Assembly (NCBI RefSeq): GCF_002968835.1
Contig: NZ_PKQK01000001.1
Location: 434,001 to 498,000, forward strand
Length of the DNA: 64,000 nt
Source of the DNA: Paenibacillus sp. PCH8
GTDB lineage: Bacteria > Bacillota > Bacilli > Paenibacillales > Paenibacillaceae
Direction of reading: 5' to 3'
Shown piece by piece: positions 37,144 through 47,186 of the stretch. The position numbers and the translations under genes are program-made. Numbering within the stretch: the first letter of the stretch is position 1; every line of letters begins with the position of its first letter. The notes beneath the pieces were generated by a model. It saw only the letters and a program-made list of their open reading frames with translations, was not told the origin of the DNA and searched no databases.

Positions 37144-37831
37144 TAAACGTGTACCCCACACCCCAAATGGTTTTGATAAACTTGCTCTTGTTCACATCTT
37201 CTCCTAGCTTCTTGCGCAATGTGCGGATATGGACCATAACGGTATTCCCGCTCTCATAATACGTCTCTCCCCATACCTGTTCAAAGATACTCTCCGCGCT
37301 GAACACCTGCTTGGGATGACTCGCGAGCAGATACAGAATGTCGAACTCCTTCGGTGTTAGCTCCAATGGTTTGCCGTAAAGTGTAACGCTGTGTTGATCC
37401 GGCATGATGATGAGTCCACCCTTCTCCAGAATGGAGCGTTGAACAGACACAGACTGACTGAATTGCAGGGAACGGCGCAACTGGGAGTTCACCCGGGCAA
37501 CAAGTTCCATTGGATTGAACGGCTTGGTCATATAATCATCCGCTCCCATGACGAGGCCCGTAATCTTGTCCATATCGGAAGTCTTGGCACTCAGGAAAAT
37601 GATCGGCAGATGATGATGCTCCCGAATTTTGCGAGTTAATTCGTATCCATCCATGCCGGGCATCATAATGTCCAGAATCGCCAAATCTATGGCTTGTGTC
37701 TGAACTGCGTGAAGGGCTGACTTTCCATCGAACGCCTTAACGATGTGATATCCTTCTTTTTGTAAATGCAACGCAACCAGATCAGCGATCTCCACTTCAT
37801 CGTCTGCGATCAGAATTGTAATTCGCTTCAT
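37136..37831 (-). CDS. VanR-like OmpR-family response regulator
   Basis: Response regulator of 231 aa. The receiver has 'ILIADDEVEIADLVA', the phosphorylated Asp in 'DLAILDIMMPGMDGYEL' and 'DDYMTKPFNPMELVARV'. The C-terminal winged helix shows 'ELTPKEFDILYLLASHPKQV' and 'VMVHIRTLRKKLGED'. It heads the operon with the kinase, VanY-like and VanZ-like genes, the order recalled for the first four genes of the Paenibacillus popilliae vanF cluster. AGGAG lies 11 nt before the ATG. It is divergent from the WYL regulator at 37916. Confidence 0.93.
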   Translation of the reverse strand: MKRITILIADDEVEIADLVALHLQKEGYHIVKAFDGKSALHAVQTQAIDLAILDIMMPGMDGYELTRKIREHHHLPIIFLSAKTSDMDKITGLVMGADDYMTKPFNPMELVARVNSQLRRSLQFSQSVSVQRSILEKGGLIIMPDQHSVTLYGKPLELTPKEFDILYLLASHPKQVFSAESIFEQVWGETYYESGNTVMVHIRTLRKKLGEDVNKSKFIKTIWGVGYTFND

Positions 37832-37915
37832 TGCTTATTCCACTCCTATGTGTGATGCTCAACAATATAACATATTTGAATCCAACAGATAAACAAATGA
37901 AAGGAAACCATAGAT

Positions 37916-38866
37916 ATGAAACTGGAGCGTTTGTTAGCCATCGTCGTGCTGCTGATCAATCGTGGACGAGTACAGGCCAAAGACTTGGCAGAGATGTTTG
38001 AAGTATCGATCCGTACCATCTATCGGGATATCGACACCTTGGGTCAAGCCGGTATTCCGGTTGTAACGTATCAGGGAGCCAGTGGCGGGATTGGACTGGC
38101 AGAGGGCTACCGTCTGGACCGAAACGTGTTAACCGACAAAGACCTGGCTTCCATCGTCACTGCGCTGCGCAGCTTATCCACCTCCCACGCCAATGCGGCA
38201 CGTGAGCTTCTGGTAGAGAAACTCAGCAGTATCGTTCCTGAAGCCAAAAATGACGATTTCCAAGCCAGTACTCGCCGGTTCATTGTCGATTATTCGATGT
38301 GGACGCATCCTGAAGCTCTGCAAATCAAGCTTCAACTCATTGAACAAGGCATGGACCAACTTCGGCCTGTTACCTTTACCTACTGTAATGCCGAAGGTGC
38401 CCAGACTTACAGAACAGCCGATCCTCACACGCTTGTACTCAAGAAACATGCCTGGTACCTGTATGCTTTCTGCCACGAACGCAATCAATTTCGCATGTTC
38501 AAACTGGTTCGCATGAAAGATGTCACACTTGCGGAGGAGCACTTCGAACGTAAAGTGATTAACCCGCAGGACAGGCCTTGGCAGCAGGAGTGGACCCAAC
38601 CGGTTCATCAGGCAGCACTAACCTTGAGATTTCATTCACGGGTCCGGCATATTGCGGAAGAATGGTTCGGCATGGAGAACGTGATTCATGACGGGAATGG
38701 ATATTATATCAGTCAGGTTGCCTTTCCGGAGGACAGCTGGTTGTACGGGTTCATTCTGGGCTTCGGCGCGGACGTTGAAGTGCTGGAGCCCCTGCATATT
38801 CGGGACGAGATCTGCCGTATCGCCGAGCAAATTGTACAAAATTATAAAGCCTCACCTCAAACCTGA
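37916..38866 (+). CDS. HTH/WYL-domain transcriptional regulator (YafY-like)
   Basis: Regulator of 316 aa. The N-terminal HTH_11 winged helix ('AKDLAEMFEVSIRTIYRDIDTLGQAGIPV') is followed by a WYL domain ('KKHAWYLYAFCHERNQFRMFKLVRM') and a C-terminal extension ('LYGFILGFGADVEVLEP'). WYL proteins bind nucleic acid or nucleotide ligands and often control stress or metabolic genes. AAAGGAAACC precedes the ATG. The next gene, 71 bp downstream on the same strand, encodes a zinc-ribbon/effector-binding protein and may be its target or operon partner. Confidence 0.9.
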   Translation: MKLERLLAIVVLLINRGRVQAKDLAEMFEVSIRTIYRDIDTLGQAGIPVVTYQGASGGIGLAEGYRLDRNVLTDKDLASIVTALRSLSTSHANAARELLVEKLSSIVPEAKNDDFQASTRRFIVDYSMWTHPEALQIKLQLIEQGMDQLRPVTFTYCNAEGAQTYRTADPHTLVLKKHAWYLYAFCHERNQFRMFKLVRMKDVTLAEEHFERKVINPQDRPWQQEWTQPVHQAALTLRFHSRVRHIAEEWFGMENVIHDGNGYYISQVAFPEDSWLYGFILGFGADVEVLEPLHIRDEICRIAEQIVQNYKASPQT

Positions 38867-38937
38867 CAGACAGCTGTCCAGTTGCTCCCTGTATACTTCA
38901 GATATATTCAATCTGTACATATAACAAGGAGGAATTA

Positions 38938-39792
38938 ATGATGAACGTCACTGTATGTCAAAGCTGCGGAATGCCGCTGACAACTCCTACCCAATTCGGT
39001 ACCGAAACAGATGGAAGTACAACCCGCGAATATTGTATCTATTGTTACAAGGAAGGTAAGTTCGAGCAACCGGGTATTTCACTGGAAGTCATGACGGAGA
39101 TGTGCACTGCTATTCTGAAAGACGAGGGCATGGATGAGGAATCAGCGCGTTCGATGCTGCGCAATCAGCTTCCTTTTTTGAAACGTTGGCGCACCAATGC
39201 GGCTGATCACAATGTCGGAGAAATCACGGAACCGAATGGTTCAACGTCACCGGGTACCACTACTCATCCGGACAACATGTCTCAAAACAAGCAAGATAAC
39301 ATACTTTCTGCCGAGCCGGTTCGTTATATCACACTTCCAGGCAAACGTCTTGCCGGCGTATCTGCCCGCACAACCAATGCCTTGGAGTTCGGTGGCAAAG
39401 GCAGCATTCAAGGACTGTGGAATCGTTATTTTGCTTCAGAGCATCTGCCCGGCGTTGAAGCAGTCCGCTATGGCTGTTATACGGATTATACCGATGGAAT
39501 AAACGGAGAATATACGATACTTGTAGGACATGAGGTCAGTTCGGATGAATCATTACCTGAAGGCTTCAATGAGGTTCTGCTGCCTCCTGCGACTTATGCG
39601 GTGTTCACCTCCAGAAAGGGTCCGATGGCGGAGGTCGTTAGCGAAGCATGGGGAGCCGTATGGGCGTGGAGCAACCAAAGTGATCGTACGTTTACAGGAG
39701 ATTTCGAATTGTATGATGAACGCAGCCTGAATCCAGAAAGTGTACAGGTGGATATCTACATCGCGGTCGGGCATAGTCAATTAAATAAATAA
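38938..39792 (+). CDS. Zinc-ribbon plus GyrI-like effector-binding protein
   Basis: Two-domain protein of 284 aa. Residues 1-85 form a putative zinc ribbon with Cys pairs in 'CQSCGMPL' and 'EYCIYCYKEGKFEQ', followed by 'ILKDEGMDEESARSMLRNQLP', as in many small stand-alone proteins. After a polar linker, residues ~128-280 form a GyrI/AraC-type effector-binding domain ('LPGKRLAGVSARTTNA', 'LPPATYAVFTSRKGPMAEVV', 'VDIYIAVGH'). There is no DNA-binding HTH. Two ATGs follow AAGGAGG, at 38938 (5 nt) and 38941 (8 nt); either is possible. It may sequester a small molecule or act with the WYL regulator upstream. Confidence 0.88.
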   Translation: MMNVTVCQSCGMPLTTPTQFGTETDGSTTREYCIYCYKEGKFEQPGISLEVMTEMCTAILKDEGMDEESARSMLRNQLPFLKRWRTNAADHNVGEITEPNGSTSPGTTTHPDNMSQNKQDNILSAEPVRYITLPGKRLAGVSARTTNALEFGGKGSIQGLWNRYFASEHLPGVEAVRYGCYTDYTDGINGEYTILVGHEVSSDESLPEGFNEVLLPPATYAVFTSRKGPMAEVVSEAWGAVWAWSNQSDRTFTGDFELYDERSLNPESVQVDIYIAVGHSQLNK

Positions 39793-40377
39793 AACGATTC
39801 GGATTGAATAAGGGTCTTATACCTGTTTAAACGAAATTAAATACATCCTGTCTTTTCTCTTTTCTCTTTTCTCTGTCTCTGCTCTTTCTTTATTCCCATC
39901 TCACTCTGGCTGCCGAGTTCGCTCGGCGGCTTTTTGCTATAGATTCATTCGTTGAATACACATCTAAGCGTGGATCTCTGCCTCCTGAATGCCCCCATGT
40001 ACACCCTACAACCACCTATGGCACCAAGTTAGTTAGCATGTAACATACGTTTCAACCAGACAATATGTCTTATGTGCTGGTACCATTGACTTCCTCAAAA
40101 TTGGGACTATTCACATAACAACCGATTCTATCCTCCCATATCCAACCTTTCATATGCGGTCCTTTTCTCCTGAATTTTCCTAAAAACGTTTACATCTCTT
40201 CAATACGGGGTAAAATCACTACAATCCAATTGGAATTGCACCTTAAACTTCATTGTTTCGTCTAACAAGTCACATGTACCTATATGTGCATCCGGTAAGA
40301 TTAACCGTTGAAATACATAACTTGCAGTACATCTCACATCATTACATATACCAAAATGTATCCAAGGAGGAACCAAG
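39793..40377. other. Intergenic region before the 55-codon gene
   Basis: Holds a pyrimidine-rich stretch with repeated TTTTCTC (about 39855-39885) and the terminator at 39909-39935. From about 39940 to 40377 it is AT-rich with no gene recognised. The 40300-40360 area probably contains the promoter of the 55-codon gene. Confidence 0.5.
39909..39935 (+). terminator. Terminator after the zinc-ribbon gene
   Basis: Stem GCTGCCGAG/CTCGGCGGC (39909-39917 with 39922-39930) closed by a TTCG tetraloop, followed by TTTTT. Confidence 0.85.
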
Positions 40378-40545
40378 ATGATCCGCATGCCTATTCAGCA
40401 AATGATCCCGTACCACCACCAATATCCGCGCAACACGGCGACCACTGCTCCTAAAAAGGAGAATGAGAACACTCAAGGTCTATCCTTCCATGAAATTTTG
40501 CAGCAAAAAATGGCGAAGAAGAGCACAGCTCCTTCCCTTCGATAA
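40378..40545 (+). CDS. Small 55-aa protein, function unknown
   Basis: A 55-codon gene with an excellent ribosome site (CCAAGGAGG, 6-7 nt before the ATG at 40378) and a TAA at 40543. The protein opens 'MIRMPIQQMIPYHHQYPR' and ends 'GLSFHEILQQKMAKKSTAP'. The C-terminal 'SFHEILQQKM' segment loosely recalls short flagellar-operon proteins (SFQEVLQQK-type), but no flagellar genes are near. The N-terminal half is Pro/His/Gln-rich and likely unstructured. It is followed by an inverted repeat (40583-40616) and then the promoter of the racemase-like gene, so it seems to be its own unit. Confidence 0.62.
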   Translation: MIRMPIQQMIPYHHQYPRNTATTAPKKENENTQGLSFHEILQQKMAKKSTAPSLR

Positions 40546-40617
40546 AATCAAATGAGCACCGGACTTTGGCTATCCCAACATGAACCGTCCTTTCGCTACT
40601 TGGCGCAGGGACGGTTG

Positions 40618-40647
40618 TTGACGTTACACAACAAAACACTGTACAGT
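40618..40647 (+). promoter_or_regulatory. Sigma-A promoter for the racemase-like gene
   Basis: TTGACG (40618-40623), 18-nt spacer, TACAGT (40642-40647). Transcription would begin near 40655, about 70 nt before the ATG. Confidence 0.55.
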
Positions 40648-40724
40648 CCCCAGCTATGTTTCTATAATGGTTTAAACTATCTGCGAGACGAAGACATATT
40701 TGAACGGCAAAGGGGACTAGACAC

Positions 40725-41414
40725 ATGATCACCATCGGTTGTTTTCACGCTCACTATTCCAACATTGCCTTAATTGAAGAGACGCTTGCTCCTTATGAAG
40801 TTGAATTGGTGCATTACGTCGATCCAGGTCTGGATCGTCTTAAACATGATACTAACTTTTCAGAAGCAGTCATTCACGAGAAAGTAGCCCAGACGCTCCA
40901 TTGGATTGCTGAGTGCCATGCAGATGCCATTCTGGTTACCTGTACTCTCTTTGCGACTGTACTGGAACAAGAAGCACAACAAGTCCCCGTGCCCGTCATC
41001 GGAATAGATGATCCCTTATTGCAGGAGCTGCGTCGGGAACCAAAAGAGTACATCATAGCATTCACCAACCCCGCGACTATCGAAGGCACAATGGCACGGG
41101 TGAATCAGGCGTTACAGCAAACTGATGAGAATGGGCAGGACCATATTGCCGAGACACCTCAGCCAGAATCCGTGTGCATCCCTGGTACGTTTGAGTTGAT
41201 TATGCGAGGGGACAAGGAAGGTTATCTTGCAGCGGTACGTGCAGGATTACAGTACATTGTTGAGCAGTATCCGGGTAAAACGGTAGTCGCAGCCCAACTG
41301 TCCATGGCTCCCGCAGCTGCGCGAGTTACAGTAGAGACCCGTATTGCGATCCATAGCCCACTGGCATTGCTTGCGTCGTATTTGGAGAAGAATCTGAATG
41401 TGGTCAAGCATTAA
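40725..41414 (+). CDS. Asp/Glu racemase superfamily-like protein
   Basis: Cytosolic protein of 229 aa. 'MITIGCFHAHYSNIALIEETLAPY' and the cysteine motif 'DAILVTCTLFATV', with a second half containing 'KTVVAAQLSMAPAAARV', suggest the two-domain Asp/Glu/hydantoin racemase fold. The first canonical Cys (usually T/S-N-T) is not obvious, and the second-half Cys is replaced ('AAQLSMA'), so racemase activity is doubtful and a divergent lyase or binding role is possible. AAAGGGGA precedes the ATG. It has its own promoter. No pathway context. Confidence 0.75.
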   Translation: MITIGCFHAHYSNIALIEETLAPYEVELVHYVDPGLDRLKHDTNFSEAVIHEKVAQTLHWIAECHADAILVTCTLFATVLEQEAQQVPVPVIGIDDPLLQELRREPKEYIIAFTNPATIEGTMARVNQALQQTDENGQDHIAETPQPESVCIPGTFELIMRGDKEGYLAAVRAGLQYIVEQYPGKTVVAAQLSMAPAAARVTVETRIAIHSPLALLASYLEKNLNVVKH

Positions 41415-41898
41415 ACGAATATTTTAAATTAATCGATGTTGCCACTCAACGTATAGTGACAACATGAAAAAGTCCTCTTATGTAAAATAAAATGATCTCT
41501 AATAAGAGCATTTCAGATGGTGTAATCACGTTTTACACCAAGTTATGGTTGGAAAAGACTTGCCACCAGTGGGAAGTCATTCAATGACCTCTCATTCAAC
41601 AATGTTATCGTGTTCACTATATTAATTATTTGGCTTCTGACATACATCAATCATAAAAAATAGAAGTGACCCATGAGGCCGCCATAGGTTGACGGTCACA
41701 TGGGTCACTTCATCTGAACTTGCTGCACTCGGAGGGATACCCACCGCAAATGCTGTACAGGAGTAGCCATTGGATTGACTACTTCTATTTTTTTCTTACA
41801 ATCAATTTTATTAAACATCAGTAAGATAATCACCCATAAATCACATTTCACTAAAAAGTAAGACCTAGCAATTCTAAGAAACATCCTCATCTTTTACT
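41415..41898. other. Intergenic region with a strong hairpin
   Basis: No credible gene. A perfect 13-bp inverted repeat GAAGTGACCCATG (41663-41675) with CATGGGTCACTTC (41699-41711) lies in the middle; it could be a terminator for the racemase-like gene or a small mobile remnant. An open minus-strand frame at 41705-41890 has no ribosome site. Confidence 0.55.
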
Positions 41899-42096
41899 GT
41901 GGCTAACGAACTGAGGTAACTCTATTTGGTGTATTTCAGCCCATTTGAAAACGTAACGAATCTGAGACGCACTATTTACACTTTTTAGGCGTGTATTCGT
42001 AGTTTATCACAACTTTTGAATGAAATAGCGTCGTTGAGATTCGTTACGTTTCTCACTTCTCCATAATCAGCAATATAAGGCGTGTGAGATTCGTTA
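41899..42096 (+). repeat. 198-bp four-module repeat, copy B
   Basis: Modules GTGGCTAACGAACTGAGGTA (41899), AACGTAACGAATCTGAGACG (41950), AATAGCGTCGTTGAGATTCG (42024) and GGCGTGTGAGATTCGTTA (42079-42096). It is the reverse complement of copy A module by module, with the same 198-bp length. Confidence 0.85.
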
Positions 42097-42279
42097 AAAA
42101 ATGGAATGGCTCTGTCGTCACACTACATAGCGCAGCAGTGAAAGTTAAAGACATTCCATCTAATCTATCTTCTCTACTTAGGCGAGGGGAAGCCTTTTGA
42201 GACAATCCCTTTTCATTCTAAAGCCGTGTCACCAGGTTGGCCTGATTGCGTTGTACCAATACCTACGGCCTAAGGGCCT

Positions 42280-42365
42280 ACGAGCTTACAAGCTTACAAA
42301 CCTACGAACTTACGAACTTACGAACTTACGAACTTACGAACTTACGAACTTACGAGCCTACGAGC

Positions 42366-42367
<2 letters not shown>
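42280..42367. repeat. 8-bp tandem array (unit ACGAACTT)
   Basis: Eleven contiguous 8-bp units: ACGAGCTT, ACAAGCTT, ACAAACCT, six perfect ACGAACTT (42304-42351), then two ACGAGCCT. The last bases form the TAG stop of thiC on the minus strand. It is a likely variable-number repeat. Because 8 is not a multiple of 3, an open frame through it gives an 8-residue periodic peptide, which is not a gene. Confidence 0.92.
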
Positions 42368-44456
<2,089 letters not shown>

Positions 44457-44485
44457 AAAAAAAGCCGGCTCCCGAAGGAACCGAC
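44457..44485 (-). terminator. Riboswitch-controlled terminator
   Basis: Minus-strand GTCGGTTCC / GGAGCCGGC stem (44485-44464) with a TTCG loop and a run of seven Ts, about 100 nt downstream of the TPP aptamer. It is probably the expression platform that forms when TPP is bound. Confidence 0.82.
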
Positions 44486-44587
44486 TTATGTCCATCACCC
44501 AAAGTGTACCTTATGCGAACCGCCCCATAGGAGAGTCCAATAAACATTAGGTTACATCATGTGGTGTTCGTGGTCATCTCGCCGATT

Positions 44588-44685
44588 ACTTCCCTACGCT
44601 GGTATGATCCAGATCAGGTGCAAAGGGTCCAGAATCTCATGCGATTCCGTCTCAGTCCGGACAATTCGGACTCCCCCAGTAACGT
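44588..44685 (-). ncRNA. TPP riboswitch (THI element)
   Basis: On the minus strand the conserved parts occur in order: GGGGGAGT, ACTGAGACGG, GACCC, ACCTGATCTGGATCATACCA and GCGTAGGGAAGT. These are the core of the TPP-sensing THI box. It precedes thiC on the same strand, as in other Firmicutes, and should shut thiC off when thiamine pyrophosphate is abundant. Confidence 0.95.
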
Positions 44686-44850
44686 GAACAAGTTGCAGCC
44701 GTTAACAGCCGCAGTTCATATTAAATATAGCTGATTACATTTAGCTGGCCCCGTTGGGCCGTCCATTACAGAGTAGCGCAAGCAGAACATAAACACAACC
44801 TTTATATTCCAGAATGCTTACTCCTTCTGAAAATTAGATCTACGCTGATC

Positions 44851-45593
44851 TCAGGACAACATGAGCCCCATCTGTGTGGCCGCTTCCTTGAGCACAGGTG
44901 CGTATTCATGCAATGTTTCCTGCGAAAGTCGGCTGACAGGACCCGAAACCGAGAGTGCAGCTGCAATATTGCCTCTACGATCCATAATTGGCACTGATAC
45001 CGCGGCAGCTCCCGGTTCACGTTCTTCATAACTCGTGGCATATCCGTTCTCCCGGATGTCTCCCATCTGTGCCAAATACACGACCGGATCAATAAATACG
45101 GGCCATTCCGGTCCGTTCATCAATTCTTCACGATCCTCCTCCGTGGCAAATGCCATCAGCACTTTGCTGGAGGCCCCCACAGACAGCGGAAGTCTGACTC
45201 CGACGGGAGCGACCCGGCGGATCGCCTGATCGCTTTGCACAGCTTGGATTCGAATCCGTTCACTGTCATCGCGCAGATACAGACTGACCGTCTCCCCCAA
45301 CCGATCTCTTAGTCGCTCCATCGCAGGCAAGAGCAGAATGGCGGGATCATCACTGCGGGACATATGAGCGGACAGCTCCAGATCCGTATGCCTAAACGAT
45401 ACTTTTCTGTGGCCGCATCGCGAATCACGAACCCCCGATCCTCCAGCGTTGCCATCAGACGATGCACTGTACTTTTGTGAAGTCCAATCTGGCTGGCAAT
45501 TTCGGTGAGTCCCAGATCACTGCGCGTGGTAAAACATAATAATATATCCAGCGCCCGTTCTACAGCCCGGACGGTTAACTTGCGGTCTTCCAT
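44851..45593 (-). pseudogene. IclR-family regulator interrupted by a frameshift
   Basis: The N-terminal part (45593 to about 45378) encodes an IclR winged helix 'ALDILLCFTTRSDLGLTEIA...LHKSTVHRLMATLEDRG' ending 'YRLGIRIW'. The effector-binding domain continues in another frame from '(E)LSAHMSRSDDPAILLL' to 'KEAATQMGLMLS' (stop at 44851). The join needs one extra base at TGG|AGCTG near 45378; restoring a G gives the normal 'RIWELSAHM'. Both halves are otherwise intact and together give ~247 aa, the family size. AGGAGGG precedes the ATG. It is either a real loss of a metabolite-responsive repressor or a sequencing slip in a G run. Confidence 0.87.
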
Positions 45594-45954
45594 GGCATGA
45601 TGCCCTCCTCATGTTTCATCACATGAAACTTGGTTACATAAATTATATGAGAAACGGTCTCATCTGTAAACCAAAAAGAGCCAAAATTAGAATAGGGCAG
45701 GGCGTACATTTTTCCTTTTTATAAGACTAAATCCCCTGTAATTTACGTGTTAAGGTAATGATACCCATATATCTTAAGAACTATATAACAATTGCGTAAC
45801 AAATGCCTCCAATCAATTGACTTTGACTATATTGGAACATACGATAAAGATATATTACATTAAGATATCGCTCTTAAAGCATGCTCTGAAATACACGCAA
45901 TATTCTTTGCGGCTTGTTGTTATCTTCAACTGGACTTTATAAGGAGGGGCATTC
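45594..45954 (+). promoter_or_regulatory. Promoter region of the alpha/beta hydrolase gene
   Basis: AT-rich gap. TTGACT (45817-45822), 17-nt spacer and TACGAT (45840-45845) form a good sigma-A promoter about 110 nt before the hydrolase ATG. Nothing else recognised in the stretch. Confidence 0.5.
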
Positions 45955-46980
45955 ATGTATCCAACTTCCCAGAGCGAAGCCCCGCTGCAAACCAAAGTGT
46001 CCGATCTGCCCTCTTCGCTATCACCGAGGCTGATTCGGTTCAAACATATCATCGTAGCGTTGCTGCTCTCCGTTGTATTTTTTCTATTGTTTTGTTTTAT
46101 TGCATTGCATGGTTATATCGCATGGGTTTTGTCGAACCCAACCGTCGCCCCTGTCTTCTCCAATCCAATGCAAGCCAAGAACCTGAAGTATGAAGACATC
46201 ACGTTCCCGGCAGCAGATGGCAGTCGAACGATGCAGGGCTGGTATATTCCTGCTGACAAAGACGCGGGCAAAACCATCATCTTCAGTCATGGCTATGGTG
46301 CCAACCGGGAAGAGACGTGGGTTCCCATGTATGATCTGGCTCATTACGCCCACCAACTTGGGTTTAACGTGGTCATGTTCGATTATGGCTTCGCCTCTCA
46401 GGTAAATAAAGCTGTAGCCACTGGCGGCAAAGCCGAGTCACAGCAATTGCTCGGAGCCATCCAGTTTGCCAAGCAGCGTGGTGCTCAGGAACTGGTGGTC
46501 TGGGGTTTCTCCATGGGTGCCGGAACAGCTCTGCAGACCGGGCTTCTGACCAAAGAAGTGGATGCCATGATTCTGGACAGTACGTTCCTGCTTGAGCCGG
46601 ATACACTGTATCACAACATTCATAACCAGATCGATCTGCCACGTCAGCCTACACTGGAGATTATGAAGTTGTTGTTCCCTGTTCTGAATGGTACCGGACT
46701 ACAACAGATCCCGTATCAGCAAGTGAAGAAGGAAGACTATCCGTTCCCGATCTTCTTCATCCATGGTACAGAGGACGAGAAAGCTCCATACCCCATTGCA
46801 GAGCAGCTCGCCGCCAATCAGACCAACCCGTACTCGGATGTATGGATTGTACAGGATGCGCACCATGAGCTGATCTTCCGGGAACACCCGAAAGAATATT
46901 TACGCCGGGTCTCTATCTTCCTGAGTCATGTGACGAAGACAAGCAGTGACGATGTGCAGAATACGAACAGCGAGCAATAG
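45955..46980 (+). CDS. Membrane-anchored alpha/beta hydrolase
   Basis: Protein of 341 aa with one membrane helix (about 29-58) and an extracytoplasmic or membrane-facing alpha/beta hydrolase domain. 'IIFSHGYGANRE' is the oxyanion strand, 'VWGFSMGAGTAL' carries the nucleophile Ser, 'IFFIHGTEDEKAPY' the Asp and 'DAHHELIF' the His. It resembles Bacillus YqkD/FrsA-like hydrolases of unknown substrate. AAGGAGGGG lies close before the ATG, with a promoter at 45817-45845. A strong terminator follows, so it is a single-gene unit. Confidence 0.9.
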   Translation: MYPTSQSEAPLQTKVSDLPSSLSPRLIRFKHIIVALLLSVVFFLLFCFIALHGYIAWVLSNPTVAPVFSNPMQAKNLKYEDITFPAADGSRTMQGWYIPADKDAGKTIIFSHGYGANREETWVPMYDLAHYAHQLGFNVVMFDYGFASQVNKAVATGGKAESQQLLGAIQFAKQRGAQELVVWGFSMGAGTALQTGLLTKEVDAMILDSTFLLEPDTLYHNIHNQIDLPRQPTLEIMKLLFPVLNGTGLQQIPYQQVKKEDYPFPIFFIHGTEDEKAPYPIAEQLAANQTNPYSDVWIVQDAHHELIFREHPKEYLRRVSIFLSHVTKTSSDDVQNTNSEQ

Positions 46981-47004
46981 TTATCGCTAGGATTCGTTCA
47001 TTCA

Positions 47005-47028
47005 AGAGCCCCTCTGGGGCTCTTTTTT
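47005..47028 (+). terminator. Terminator after the hydrolase gene
   Basis: AGAGCCCC (47005-47012) with GGGGCTCT (47016-47023), a 3-nt loop, then TTTTTT. Confidence 0.85.
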
Positions 47029-47186
47029 GCATGCACATAGGACAACACACCCGCAGAATATACTCTTGAGACGCATGAAATGAGAGTTGAACATGTAACT
47101 TGTAGATTGCAGGTCCTTGTTGGTTTAACCGCATGACCTGTTTCGGCATTATAAAATTAATCTGATTGAATGGAGGTCCACCGGAT

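Noticed and set aside
34507..37831. Functional vancomycin-resistance operon
   Set aside because: There are no vanH, vanA or vanX-type genes, and the ddl present is D-Ala type; the cluster alone does not predict resistance.
41705..41890. 61-codon minus-strand frame
   Set aside because: No ribosome site and its end runs into a hairpin; no conserved motif seen.
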